Notes under the pieces: model-generated
What the model was told of the DNA's origin: nothing
Database searches by the model: none
The model's input: the letters and a program-made list of their open reading frames with translations, nothing else
Shown here: positions 1-6,971 of the stretch, one piece after another
How the letters are laid out: the number at the start of each line of letters is the position of its first letter
Numbering within the stretch: the stretch's first letter is position 1
Assembly (NCBI GenBank): GCA_030600625.1
Contig: JAUVLS010000030.1
Span: forward strand, 1-9,494
DNA from: Bacteroidales bacterium
GTDB lineage: Bacteria > Bacteroidota > Bacteroidia > Bacteroidales > UBA12077
Length of the DNA stretch: 9,494 bases
Direction of reading: 5' to 3'
Made by a program: the position numbers and the translations under genes

Positions 1-624
1 GAAAAGAATTTTAAGTTTATTGAAATACAGTTGAATTATGCTAATCCTGAATTAAATGATGAATCTTTTGTTTTGCGAAATACTCAATTAATTGACATCT
101 CGAAACCTTATAATGAATTATTGACTTGCTACTCTAAAAATCACAGGAAAAATTTGCAAAAAATCAGTGAATCAGGCTTGATAATTAATTTTAATGGAAA
201 TAATACTGATTTTATAGATTTAATGAGCAAAATGTTTATTAAAAAAGGTGTAGCCGAAATAAATCAAATAGATTTAGAAAATCTAAAGCAAGTTATTGAT
301 TATAGCTTAGATAACAATTTTGGAGAATTTTATTCTGGTTATTTGGATGATAAGTTATGCGCTATGGCTTTTTTTCTGAAATGGAAAAAGCGAGTGATTG
401 TTTATACTGCATTGAACGATTCAGGTAGAGAAGTAGGTGCTATGTTCGGACTTATTGATAAATATTTACAAGAAAATTCAGGGCAGGAATTACTTTTTGA
501 TTTTGCAGGATCTAACATTCCGGGAGTTAAATACAGGAATTTAGGATTTGGTGCCAAGAATGAAGTTTATTTTAAGGTTAAAATTAATAAGTTGCCTATT
601 CCTTTAAAGTGGCTAAAAAAATAA
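1..624 (+). CDS. GNAT/FemAB-like acyltransferase, C-terminal part (5' end outside window)
   Basis: The frame is open from the first base of the window to a TAA at 622-624, giving 207 residues of a longer protein. The TTG at 31 is simply an internal codon, so the real start lies upstream. Two stretches point to the Acetyltransf_6 (PF13480-like) group of GNAT-fold proteins related to FemAB: YSKNHRKNL at partial residues 44-52, and FAGSNIPG followed by GFGAK near residues 168-187. In this group a near-C-terminal FxGSxIPG...GFGA block is typical. The usual length is about 300 residues, so roughly a third is missing. Such enzymes transfer acyl or aminoacyl groups in the cytoplasm, often within polysaccharide or peptidoglycan loci. 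The nearby flippase and acyltransferase suggest a surface-glycan role, which is inference; the substrate cannot be read from the sequence. The gene converges on the minus-strand acyltransferase with 7 bp between the stop codons. Confidence 0.8.
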   Translation, partial: EKNFKFIEIQLNYANPELNDESFVLRNTQLIDISKPYNELLTCYSKNHRKNLQKISESGLIINFNGNNTDFIDLMSKMFIKKGVAEINQIDLENLKQVIDYSLDNNFGEFYSGYLDDKLCAMAFFLKWKKRVIVYTALNDSGREVGAMFGLIDKYLQENSGQELLFDFAGSNIPGVKYRNLGFGAKNEVYFKVKINKLPIPLKWLKK

Positions 625-631
625 GCGCAAA

Positions 632-1165
632 TTAACTCCTGTAGGGTTCAATTTTCTTTAATAATTTGGCTGGATTACCTCCAATAACTTGGTTACCTTC
701 AGAAAAAGATTTTGTTACTACAGCACCTGCTGCAACAATAGTATGTTCTCCAAGTTCAACCTCCGGTAAAATTATGCATCCTGTAGATAACCATGAGTTC
801 TTTCGGATAATTATTGATTTACCGGCAATATAATTATTAAAATCTGTAGAATCATGATTTTGGCTAATAATTGAAACATGTGGTCCTGTGATAACATTTT
901 CTTCGAAAACTATTCCATTTCGACCATCAATGTAGCAGCCTTTTGCATATCCGGGATATTTTGTTCCTCTTTGAATCTTCTCAGAACATTTTACCTGCGA
1001 TGTAAAATGAACAGGCCAGGGAACATTACAATTATATCCAATTATTTTTTGTTTGTAGGCGTATTTAATCAAACGCTTAACAGCATAATTCGAATCACTT
1101 TTATTGAGTTCTTTGTAAAATATTCCTAGAAAGAAATAGGCTAATTGTTTAAAGATTTTTCTCAT
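632..1165 (-). CDS. Hexapeptide-repeat (left-handed beta-helix) acyltransferase
   Basis: This is a 177-aa protein with an ATG start at 1165 and a TAA stop at 632. Residues 1-60 form a basic, partly hydrophobic N-terminal region. From about residue 78 to 165 the sequence shows the irregular hexapeptide pattern of the LbH O-acetyltransferases (WbbJ/CysE/maltose acetyltransferase type): YIDGRNGIVFEENV, then VITGPHVSII, then a run ending VAAGAVVTK, and finally the IGGNPAKLLKKI cap. His104 in SQNHD is at the position of the catalytic histidine of this superfamily. The family acetylates sugars or other small acceptors from acetyl-CoA in the cytoplasm. The start overlaps the end of the flippase gene by 17 bp, so the two are very likely co-transcribed and translationally coupled. 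Decoration of a surface polysaccharide is the likely job, inferred from context. The exact acceptor is unknown. Confidence 0.88.
   Translation of the reverse strand: MRKIFKQLAYFFLGIFYKELNKSDSNYAVKRLIKYAYKQKIIGYNCNVPWPVHFTSQVKCSEKIQRGTKYPGYAKGCYIDGRNGIVFEENVITGPHVSIISQNHDSTDFNNYIAGKSIIIRKNSWLSTGCIILPEVELGEHTIVAAGAVVTKSFSEGNQVIGGNPAKLLKKIEPYRS
634..648. terminator. Weak hairpin between convergent genes, possible bidirectional terminator
   Basis: AACTC (634-638) pairs with GGGTT (644-648), including one G-T wobble, around a 5-nt loop. On the plus strand it is followed by CAATTTTCTTTA. On the minus strand it is followed, after a few bases, by another T-rich run. It sits inside the last codons of the minus-strand acyltransferase. 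The stem is short, so this is a weak call. Confidence 0.25.
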
Positions 1166-2420
1166 ATTGATTTATCATTATTCTGTAACCAACAAATGCT
1201 AATGCAATGTACAATAATGCTCCAATAAATGATACTCCTAATAGCATTATTTCAAATTGTTCTGATTTCGAAATAAATATCACAACTAAAATTACAATCA
1301 AATAAATTATTTGCCAAATCAGTAAAATCCCATTCTTGCGGGTTAACGAAAAAATATTGCTCACGCTACGCATAGCAAAGCTGGCAATTGTTAATGGTGC
1401 CAGGTATTTTGCAATTGAGCCGGCAATTTCCCAATCTTTACCTAGTACAAAAGCAAATATTTCTTCTCCCCAGAATATAATTGGAATCATTGCTATTGAA
1501 GCAATAATGAAATTTGCAAAATAAGAAATAAGATAAAGCTTTATTTTTTTATTCGTCTCACTAATCTTCTGATAAAATACCGAAGTAAAAGACTGACTAA
1601 TAAGACTTAACGGATAATTAATGACTTTTGTAGCATTGGTGTATAATCCAACAAGCGATGTGGTGTAAAACAGATTTAAAACATAAATTAAAATATCAAC
1701 AGAAATAGCGTTTAAAAACCCCATTGGAGCTGAATAATATGGGAAATTGCGATTTTCTTTTAATTGGGCTTTTATAGTATTTCGGTTTATATTTTTCAGA
1801 GTTTCTTTTTCCTCTTTTAAAAATCTAAAAGTAAATATTAATAATTGTAATCCTTGCCCAACAATATGACCAATAAATAATCCAAACGATTTTATGTTAA
1901 ACATAAATCCTAAACCCACATTGACAACTGAATTAGATCCTGACCTTACAATTTTTGTTTTAGCTTGCAGCTTAAATTCTTTTTGACGTGTAAACCATTG
2001 TGTAAAAACATTGGTTAATCCAACTATAAAAATGCTAATTGGTAAAAAGTAAAAGTAAAATGGTCGTATTAAATCTGATATTTTATTCTCAAAACTTTTT
2101 AAAACCAGAATTGCAATCAAGGTTATTAAGGTTACAATTAGTATAATTCGAAAAGTCCCTTTAATAATAGCTAAAGCATTTTCTTTTGTTTTAGGCAACA
2201 TTATGGCTAATTCGTAACGGCCAGTTGAAATTGTCGCAACAATATTTGCAATACTTAAATAGATAGCTATAAAACCAAAATCTTCGGGAGTATAAATTCG
2301 GGTAAGTATAGGAATCGCAATTAAAGTAATTAGCTGAGCAATAGCAGCTCCAGAAAATAAAGTGAAAATGTTTTTTATAAAATCACTTTTGATATTGAAT
2401 TTTTCTTTTTCGTTAATCAT
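1149..2420 (-). CDS. Wzx-type polysaccharide (O-antigen/capsule) flippase, MOP superfamily
   Basis: This is a 423-aa integral membrane protein with about 12 predicted hydrophobic helices, the first at residues 18-38. It carries the family's N-terminal signature LTRIYTPEDFG (39-49), followed by a second helix and ATISTGRYELAIMLPK-like residues. These match the polysaccharide biosynthesis/RfbX-Wzx group (COG2244, Polysacc_synt). Members move undecaprenyl-pyrophosphate-linked oligosaccharide repeat units across the cytoplasmic membrane for assembly of O-antigen, capsule or exopolysaccharide. The length is typical, with no frameshift or truncation. The start codon is 23 bp downstream of the ftsE stop and has no clear Shine-Dalgarno sequence. 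The 3' end overlaps the acyltransferase start by 17 bp. No polymerase (Wzy) or glycosyltransferase is visible in the window, so the rest of a glycan pathway must lie elsewhere or to the left. The family call is firm; the specific glycan is not determinable. Confidence 0.92.
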   Translation of the reverse strand: MINEKEKFNIKSDFIKNIFTLFSGAAIAQLITLIAIPILTRIYTPEDFGFIAIYLSIANIVATISTGRYELAIMLPKTKENALAIIKGTFRIILIVTLITLIAILVLKSFENKISDLIRPFYFYFLPISIFIVGLTNVFTQWFTRQKEFKLQAKTKIVRSGSNSVVNVGLGFMFNIKSFGLFIGHIVGQGLQLLIFTFRFLKEEKETLKNINRNTIKAQLKENRNFPYYSAPMGFLNAISVDILIYVLNLFYTTSLVGLYTNATKVINYPLSLISQSFTSVFYQKISETNKKIKLYLISYFANFIIASIAMIPIIFWGEEIFAFVLGKDWEIAGSIAKYLAPLTIASFAMRSVSNIFSLTRKNGILLIWQIIYLIVILVVIFISKSEQFEIMLLGVSFIGALLYIALAFVGYRIMINQYEKNL

Positions 2421-2443
2421 AAGGAATTAGCTTCAATTTAAGA

Positions 2444-3154
2444 CTATTCCTTCAAACTCTCAAAATCAATTTCTTTATTTTGGTCTTGCTCAATGATTTT
2501 CCCGTTTTCAAATTTGATAGTTCTGGCCGGGAATTTTTTAACCATGTTATAATCATGTGTTGCCATTACAACAGCACGTCCGTTATTACTAATTTCGAGA
2601 AATAGTTCCATCAGATTTTCTGATGTTTCAGGATCGAGATTCCCTGTTGGCTCATCTGCCAGAATAATTTCAGGATTATTTAATAAAGCACGTGCAATCA
2701 CAACACGTTGTTGTTCACCTCCCGATAACTGATGAGGCATTTTGAATCCTTTGTAACTTAATTCAACACTGTCAATAACCTCAGATATTCTGTCAGTTAT
2801 ATCGTTTTTGTTTTTCCATCCGGTAGCTTTTAATACAAACAAGAGATTGTCGAAAACAGTTCTGTCCGTTAATAATTTAAAATCCTGGAAAACAATACCT
2901 AATTTTCTTCTTAAGAACGGTGTTTGTTTTGTTTTTAATTTGGTAAGATCAAAACCGACAACCCTGGCTTCACCTTCCATCAAAGGAATTTCAGCATTAA
3001 TTGTTTTAATCAGGCTGGTTTTTCCGCTTCCAACTTTACCTATAAAGTATACAAATTCACCTTTGTTTATTGTCAGGTTAACATCTTTAAGGATCAGATT
3101 ATCCTTTTGAAAAATATTTGCGTTTTCGAATTCGATTATTGTATCTAAAGCCAT
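2444..3154 (-). CDS. ftsE: Cell-division ABC-transporter ATP-binding protein FtsE
   Basis: This is a 236-aa ATPase with every ABC motif in place: Walker A GKVGSGKT (39-46), Q-loop FQDF (89-92), signature LSGGEQQR (143-150), Walker B IILADEPTG (163-171) with catalytic Glu168, D-loop NLDPE, and H-loop His200 in ATHD. The length and the phrase RRKLGIVFQDFKLL are characteristic of FtsE rather than LolD or MacB ATPases. FtsE dimerises on the inner face of the membrane with FtsX. In studied bacteria the pair relays ATP hydrolysis to periplasmic peptidoglycan hydrolases and the divisome. No ftsX lies next to it; the next gene in the same direction is the flippase, 23 bp away. The start at 3154 is the only sensible ATG before the domain begins. 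Upstream lie 109 bp of repeat-rich intergenic DNA. LolD-like assignment is the main alternative, and I think it less likely. Confidence 0.88.
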   Translation of the reverse strand: MALDTIIEFENANIFQKDNLILKDVNLTINKGEFVYFIGKVGSGKTSLIKTINAEIPLMEGEARVVGFDLTKLKTKQTPFLRRKLGIVFQDFKLLTDRTVFDNLLFVLKATGWKNKNDITDRISEVIDSVELSYKGFKMPHQLSGGEQQRVVIARALLNNPEIILADEPTGNLDPETSENLMELFLEISNNGRAVVMATHDYNMVKKFPARTIKFENGKIIEQDQNKEIDFESLKE

Positions 3155-3161
3155 ATTTAAA

Positions 3162-3254
3162 TTTCAAATTTCAGGTTTCAAATTTCAAGGTTTAACTATA
3201 AATATTAGGTTGTAACTATCAACCTTCATACTGCCAACTGTAAACTGCCAATTG
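3162..3254. repeat. Short degenerate direct repeats with 14-bp period between ftsE and the 65-aa gene
   Basis: TTTCAAATTTCA occurs at 3162-3173 and again at 3176-3187. ACTGCCAACTG at 3230-3240 recurs as ACTGCCAATTG at 3244-3254. Both pairs are offset by 14 bp. Between them AGGTTG (3207-3212) and CAACCT (3220-3225) form a 6-bp stem with a 7-nt loop. Part of the unit, TCAGGTTTC followed by AAATTTCAAGG (3171-3190), recurs in the intergenic region at 8679-8704. I recall similar degenerate TTTCAAATTTCA and AACTGCCAACTG strings in other Bacteroidota intergenic regions, but could not check. Confidence 0.55.
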
Positions 3255-3263
3255 CAGTACTGA

Positions 3264-3461
3264 TTAAAGTTCATATAAAATTCCAAATGGTGCTGTTTCT
3301 ATCAGTTTTATAATTTCTTGTTTGTATTTTTCAAGCTTATGTTTTTTTATCTGATTTTCCGGATTATTTGTTTTAAAATGTGCAAGTAAAACAAAATGGT
3401 CATCTCTGATTTGAACATAATCAGGGATTTTATCTGTCCCTTGTGTTTTTAAAAAATACAT
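3264..3461 (-). CDS. Small protein of unknown function (65 aa) upstream of ftsE
   Basis: I do not recognise this gene. It encodes a 65-residue, soluble-looking protein without a signal peptide or membrane segment. It begins MYFLKTQGTDKIPDYVQIRD, continues with a hydrophobic strand (FVLLAHF, about residues 23-29), and ends in a basic helix (KKHKLEKYKQEIIKLIE) followed by FGILYEL. This looks like a compact alpha/beta fold rather than a chance reading frame. A good Bacteroidota -7 box lies 21 nt upstream of the ATG, so it probably starts the minus-strand transcript or has its own promoter. ftsE begins 109 bp downstream across repeat-rich DNA, so co-transcription is possible but not certain. There is no Shine-Dalgarno sequence, as is usual in this phylum. 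Confidence 0.72.
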   Translation of the reverse strand: MYFLKTQGTDKIPDYVQIRDDHFVLLAHFKTNNPENQIKKHKLEKYKQEIIKLIETAPFGILYEL

Positions 3462-3482
3462 GGTATGCTATTTGTTTAATCA

Positions 3483-3490
3483 CAAATGTA
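3483..3490 (-). promoter_or_regulatory. Bacteroidota -7 promoter box (TACATTTG) for the 65-aa gene
   Basis: Read on the minus strand, TACATTTG matches the Bacteroidota sigma-ABfr -7 consensus TAnnTTTG exactly and ends 21 nt before the ATG at 3461. Transcription would start near 3479, leaving a leader of about 17 nt. No TTTG is present 19-20 nt further upstream, so the -33 element is missing or degenerate. Confidence 0.45.
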
Positions 3491-3721
3491 GATAAAAAAA
3501 CTTAGAAATCTAGTTAGGTAAATTCATGGAATAGCAGTAGAATTACGAATGTTTTTCTGGTTAATATATAAAATGGAACAATGGATAAATGGAATAATGA
3601 TATGGTTTCTTAAATTTAAGGAGATATTTTTTTATCAATCCAAAATTACATTATTCTTAAATTTAAATTCCATTGTTAATAAGTTGAAAATAAATATGAA
3701 GAATGAATAATTTTTTACGTA

Positions 3722-3741
3722 ATTAACAGTTTAATGTTAAT
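3722..3741. promoter_or_regulatory. Inverted repeat ATTAACA-N6-TGTTAAT, possible operator
   Basis: Two perfect 7-bp arms, 3722-3728 and 3735-3741, flank a 6-nt spacer, 73 bp upstream of the preferred start of the TPR gene. The same half site TGTTAAT also occurs at 3674-3680, and twice before gyrB (8759-8765 and 8780-8786). Binding by a dimeric regulator is inference. The motif also occurs in coding DNA as GTT AAT codons, so chance is possible. Confidence 0.3.
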
Positions 3742-3800
3742 ATAAAAGGCTTTAATACACGAACTGTTATGTTTATTATTTTTAAATTTATGCGAATTTC

Positions 3801-3805
3801 AAGGA
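3801..3805 (+). promoter_or_regulatory. Shine-Dalgarno-like AAGGA that selects the start at 3814
   Basis: AAGGA lies 8 nt before the ATG at 3814. The upstream in-frame ATGs at 3769 and 3790 have no such element. Starting at 3814 also gives a normal signal peptide, whereas the longer forms would place 15 or 8 extra residues before it. Confidence 0.55.
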
Positions 3806-3813
3806 TAGAATCT

Positions 3814-6800
3814 ATGATACAAATAAAATATATTAAAATACTTACAATTAGTTTATTACTGACTGTCGGATTTAAAGCGTTTGCTCAAAAATCGATGATT
3901 TATACCGATCCTGATTTGGAATATAAAACAGGATTGGAACTTTTCGAAAAACAAAAATATGGAGTAGCCCAAAAACACTTTCAGAATGCAATAGAATCTT
4001 ATGGTGATTTAAATATTGAGTTTAAGGCAAATGCTGAATTCTATACAGCATTATGCGCTATTGAACTATTTAACGAAGATGCTGAATACATGATTTCTAA
4101 ATTCATTGCAGAGCATCCTGAAAATTCGAAAGTAAACGCTGCTTATTTTCACATGGGGAAATTTCAGTATCGGCAAAAGCAATATCATCAGGCAATAAAA
4201 TGGTTTAATGAGCTTAATAAAGACAAACTTAACAAAGAAGAAAAAGAAGAGCTGTATTTTAAACTTGGTTATAGTTATTTTAGGCGAAAGAAATACGATA
4301 AAGCAAGTTCAGCTTTTTACGAAATAAAAGATATAAATACAAAATATACTGCACCTGCAAATTATTATTATTCGCATATAGCTTACCATGATAAAAATTA
4401 TGAGACAGCCTTGCAAGGTTTTCAAAAGCTAAGCAAAAACGAAACATTTGCACCTGTTGTTCCTTATTATATTACCCAGATTTATTATTTACAGGGCAAA
4501 TACGATGAAATTATTGAATATGCACCTCCATTACTGGAAGGGGCCAGTGCTAAACGAACTCCTGAAATTGCTAAAGTTATTGGCGATTCATATTATAAAA
4601 AGCAACAATTCACAGATGCTATTGAATATTTACAGAAACATGTCAACGAAGCTAAAACAGTTTCTCGAAAAGATTATTATCAATTAGCTTATTGTTATTA
4701 TAAGTTAGAACAGTACGATAGTGCAGCTATATCTTTCGAAAAAGTTTTATATGAAGCAGATCAACTGGCACAAAATGCTTATTTTCATATTGCAGATTGC
4801 TATATTGAATTAGATCAGAAAAACAAAGCAATGTTAGCATTTGAGTTTGCATCAAAACTCGATTTTGATTCTGAAATAAAGGAGGAAGCACTGTTCAATT
4901 ATGCATTATTAACTTATGAATTGTATCATTCTCCGTTTAATGAAGCAATTGAAGCCTTTCATGAGTTTATAGAGCTATATCCAAATTCGGATCGTTTAGA
5001 TGATGCTTACAATTTTCTTGTAATGGCCTATCTGTATACCAGTAATTATAAAGAGGCTTTAAAGTCCTTAGAAATGATTTCGGAGAAAGATCATGGAATG
5101 AAAGAGGCTTTTCAGAAGGTGGCTTATTATCGTGGTTTGGAGTTATTTAATAATCTTCATTATCAGGAGGCAATTGAAACTTTTGATAAATCAATGCAAT
5201 ATCCGGGATATAACAGGGCTATTGCTGCACAAACCAATTATTGGAAAGCTGAGGCTTATTATCAGTTAGGTGAATATGAAAAAGCGGTAGAATCATATAA
5301 TAATTTTCTTATAACAAGTGGAGCATTTCAGTTAGAAGAGTATAATCTTGCGCATTACAATATGGGATACGCGTATTTTAAGTTGAAAGATTATCCAAAT
5401 GCAATACAATGGTTTAGAAAATATATTGGATTCACTAAAATCGAAAAGTCAAAAACTGTTGCTGATACTTATAACCGAATTGGCGATAGCTATTTTATTA
5501 GTCGAACGTACTGGTTAGCCATCGAGTTTTATGATAAAGCAATTGAAGTTGGCTTGTTAGATAAGGATTATGCATTATTTCAACGTGGATTTTCACTTGG
5601 ATTATTAACCCGGCCTGAGAAAAAGCTGAATACTTTACAACGTTTATTAGATGAACATCCTGAATCTGTTTATGTTGATGATGCATTATTCGAAATGGCG
5701 AAAAGTCATTTGGATCTACAAAATCCTGATAAAGCAATAGAAAAATATCTGCTAATAATCGAAGAATATCTATCAAGCAGTTATGTTAAAAAATCATTGG
5801 TGCAGCTTGGATTGTTAAATTATAACAGAGATAACAATCAAGAGGCATTAAAATATTATCAAAGAGTTGTAGCAGATTTTCCGGGAACTGCAGAAGCTAA
5901 AAATGCACTTACCGGTATAAAAAATATTTATGTTGATATGAATGATGTCGATTCATATTTTGCCTATGTAAACGGCCTTGGAAAATTTGCAGATATTAGT
6001 TTAGCTGAACAAGATTCCCTGACTTATATATCTTCTGAAAAATTATACATGGCAGGCGATATCGAAAAGTCAATCATGCAGTTTAATGATTATCTCACAA
6101 AATTCCCTGATGGCTCGTTTGTATTAAATGCTCACTTTTATTTGGCCGATTGTCAGAACCGAAATGAAAATTTTGAGAGAGCACTAAAATCATACAATTT
6201 TGTAATTGAAAAGCCAAAAAATACTTTTACAGAACAGGCATTATTGGCAGCAGCAGCAATTAACTTCAGTAATGAAAATTATGAAGACGCACTATCTAAC
6301 TATCAAAAATTAGATCAAATTGCCGAAGTAAATAATAGCTTAATTGAATCGCGTGTAGGACAAATGCGGTGTAATTATTTGTTGAATAATCATACCCGGG
6401 TTATTGAAACTGCTGATAAAGTATTGCATACTGAAAAAATATCAGGAGAATACAAACGTGAAGCACATTACAAAAAAGGTAAAGCGTTATATTCAAACAA
6501 AAACAACGAATTGGCTCTCGATGAGTTCAGGATTATTTCTGAAGAAGTTAACAGTAGTGAAGGAGCCGAATCTAAATATTTAATTTGCGAAATTTATTTC
6601 CAAGATAATCAGCTTGATGTAGCCGAACATGAAATTTTTGATTTTGCTTCTCATAATACTTCTCAGGAATATTGGTTAGCAAAATCTTTTATTTTGCTGG
6701 CAGATGTTTACCTGAAAAAGGATGATATGTTTCAAGCAAAACATACGCTAAAAAGTATTATAGACAATTACGATCCGAATGCTGAGGATAAAATAATATC

Positions 6801-6954
6801 CTTAGCAACAAAGAAGTATAACTCTATAGTAGAAGAAGAAAAATTAGAAATGGAACAAAAAGGAACTGACGAAATAGAATTGAATTTTGAAGGGAATAAA
6901 GAAGGACAATACAACGAATTATTTGAAGCAGTACCTGATACAATACAATTTTGA
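3814..6954 (+). CDS. Large periplasmic TPR-repeat protein, partner of the downstream barrel
   Basis: The preferred start at 3814 gives 1046 aa; ATGs at 3769 and 3790 would lengthen it by 15 or 8 residues. The protein begins with a signal peptide MIQIKYIKILTISLLLTVGF ending AFA|Q, cleaved after residue 24, with no lipobox cysteine, so it should be a soluble periplasmic or membrane-associated protein. The whole mature part is alpha-helical TPR/Sel1-like repeats of about 34-40 residues. Examples are GYSYFRRKKYDKASSAFYEI, AYCYYKLEQYDSAAISFEK, AEAYYQLGEYEKAVESYNNF and GYAYFKLKDYPNAIQWFRKY. The repeats continue to about residue 1010, followed by an acidic tail ending DTIQF. No enzymatic domain was seen. 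I recall homologues of about 1000 aa as a common Bacteroidota protein paired with a barrel gene, as here (17-bp gap, same strand). TPR arrays bind protein partners, so a scaffold or chaperone role at the outer membrane is inferred. It is distinct from short CpoB/YbgF- or BamD-like TPR proteins by length. Confidence 0.88.
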   Translation: MIQIKYIKILTISLLLTVGFKAFAQKSMIYTDPDLEYKTGLELFEKQKYGVAQKHFQNAIESYGDLNIEFKANAEFYTALCAIELFNEDAEYMISKFIAEHPENSKVNAAYFHMGKFQYRQKQYHQAIKWFNELNKDKLNKEEKEELYFKLGYSYFRRKKYDKASSAFYEIKDINTKYTAPANYYYSHIAYHDKNYETALQGFQKLSKNETFAPVVPYYITQIYYLQGKYDEIIEYAPPLLEGASAKRTPEIAKVIGDSYYKKQQFTDAIEYLQKHVNEAKTVSRKDYYQLAYCYYKLEQYDSAAISFEKVLYEADQLAQNAYFHIADCYIELDQKNKAMLAFEFASKLDFDSEIKEEALFNYALLTYELYHSPFNEAIEAFHEFIELYPNSDRLDDAYNFLVMAYLYTSNYKEALKSLEMISEKDHGMKEAFQKVAYYRGLELFNNLHYQEAIETFDKSMQYPGYNRAIAAQTNYWKAEAYYQLGEYEKAVESYNNFLITSGAFQLEEYNLAHYNMGYAYFKLKDYPNAIQWFRKYIGFTKIEKSKTVADTYNRIGDSYFISRTYWLAIEFYDKAIEVGLLDKDYALFQRGFSLGLLTRPEKKLNTLQRLLDEHPESVYVDDALFEMAKSHLDLQNPDKAIEKYLLIIEEYLSSSYVKKSLVQLGLLNYNRDNNQEALKYYQRVVADFPGTAEAKNALTGIKNIYVDMNDVDSYFAYVNGLGKFADISLAEQDSLTYISSEKLYMAGDIEKSIMQFNDYLTKFPDGSFVLNAHFYLADCQNRNENFERALKSYNFVIEKPKNTFTEQALLAAAAINFSNENYEDALSNYQKLDQIAEVNNSLIESRVGQMRCNYLLNNHTRVIETADKVLHTEKISGEYKREAHYKKGKALYSNKNNELALDEFRIISEEVNSSEGAESKYLICEIYFQDNQLDVAEHEIFDFASHNTSQEYWLAKSFILLADVYLKKDDMFQAKHTLKSIIDNYDPNAEDKIISLATKKYNSIVEEEKLEMEQKGTDEIELNFEGNKEGQYNELFEAVPDTIQF

Positions 6955-6971
6955 AATAAAGAAATTAAGAT

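Larger units (their letters stand above)
3462..3813. other. Divergent intergenic region (352 bp) rich in short repeats
   Basis: No convincing gene was seen here. The region holds the minus-strand -7 box (3483-3490) and three tandem 8-bp ATGGAnnA units at 3573-3596 (ATGGAACA, ATGGATAA, ATGGAATA). A 13-bp direct repeat TTCTTAAATTTAA lies at 3607-3619 and 3654-3666; the first copy includes the perfect palindrome CTTAAATTTAAG (3609-3620). A dyad lies at 3722-3741. No consensus TTTG/TAnnTTTG promoter could be found on the plus strand, although the TPR operon must be transcribed from this region. An isolated AAGGAGA at 3617-3623 has no start codon behind it. Confidence 0.6.

Noticed and set aside
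878..1129. Plus-strand open frame of 83 codons
   Set aside because: It lies wholly antisense to the well-supported hexapeptide acyltransferase and shows no family features.
2808..3110. Plus-strand open frame of 100 codons
   Set aside because: It is antisense to the intact, motif-complete ftsE; a shadow frame.
3617..3623. Strong Shine-Dalgarno-like AAGGAGA
   Set aside because: No start codon follows at a suitable distance, so it does not mark a gene.
3573..3710. A 45-codon plus-strand open frame (ATG at 3573, TAA at 3708-3710)
   Set aside because: It runs through the ATGGAnnA tandem units and very AT-rich DNA, its translation is dominated by I/F/K/N with no recognisable fold, and there is no ribosome-binding or promoter signal. 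It looks like a chance frame.
5498..5776. Minus-strand open frame of 92 codons inside the TPR gene
   Set aside because: Antisense to continuous TPR repeats, with no start signal or recognisable domain.
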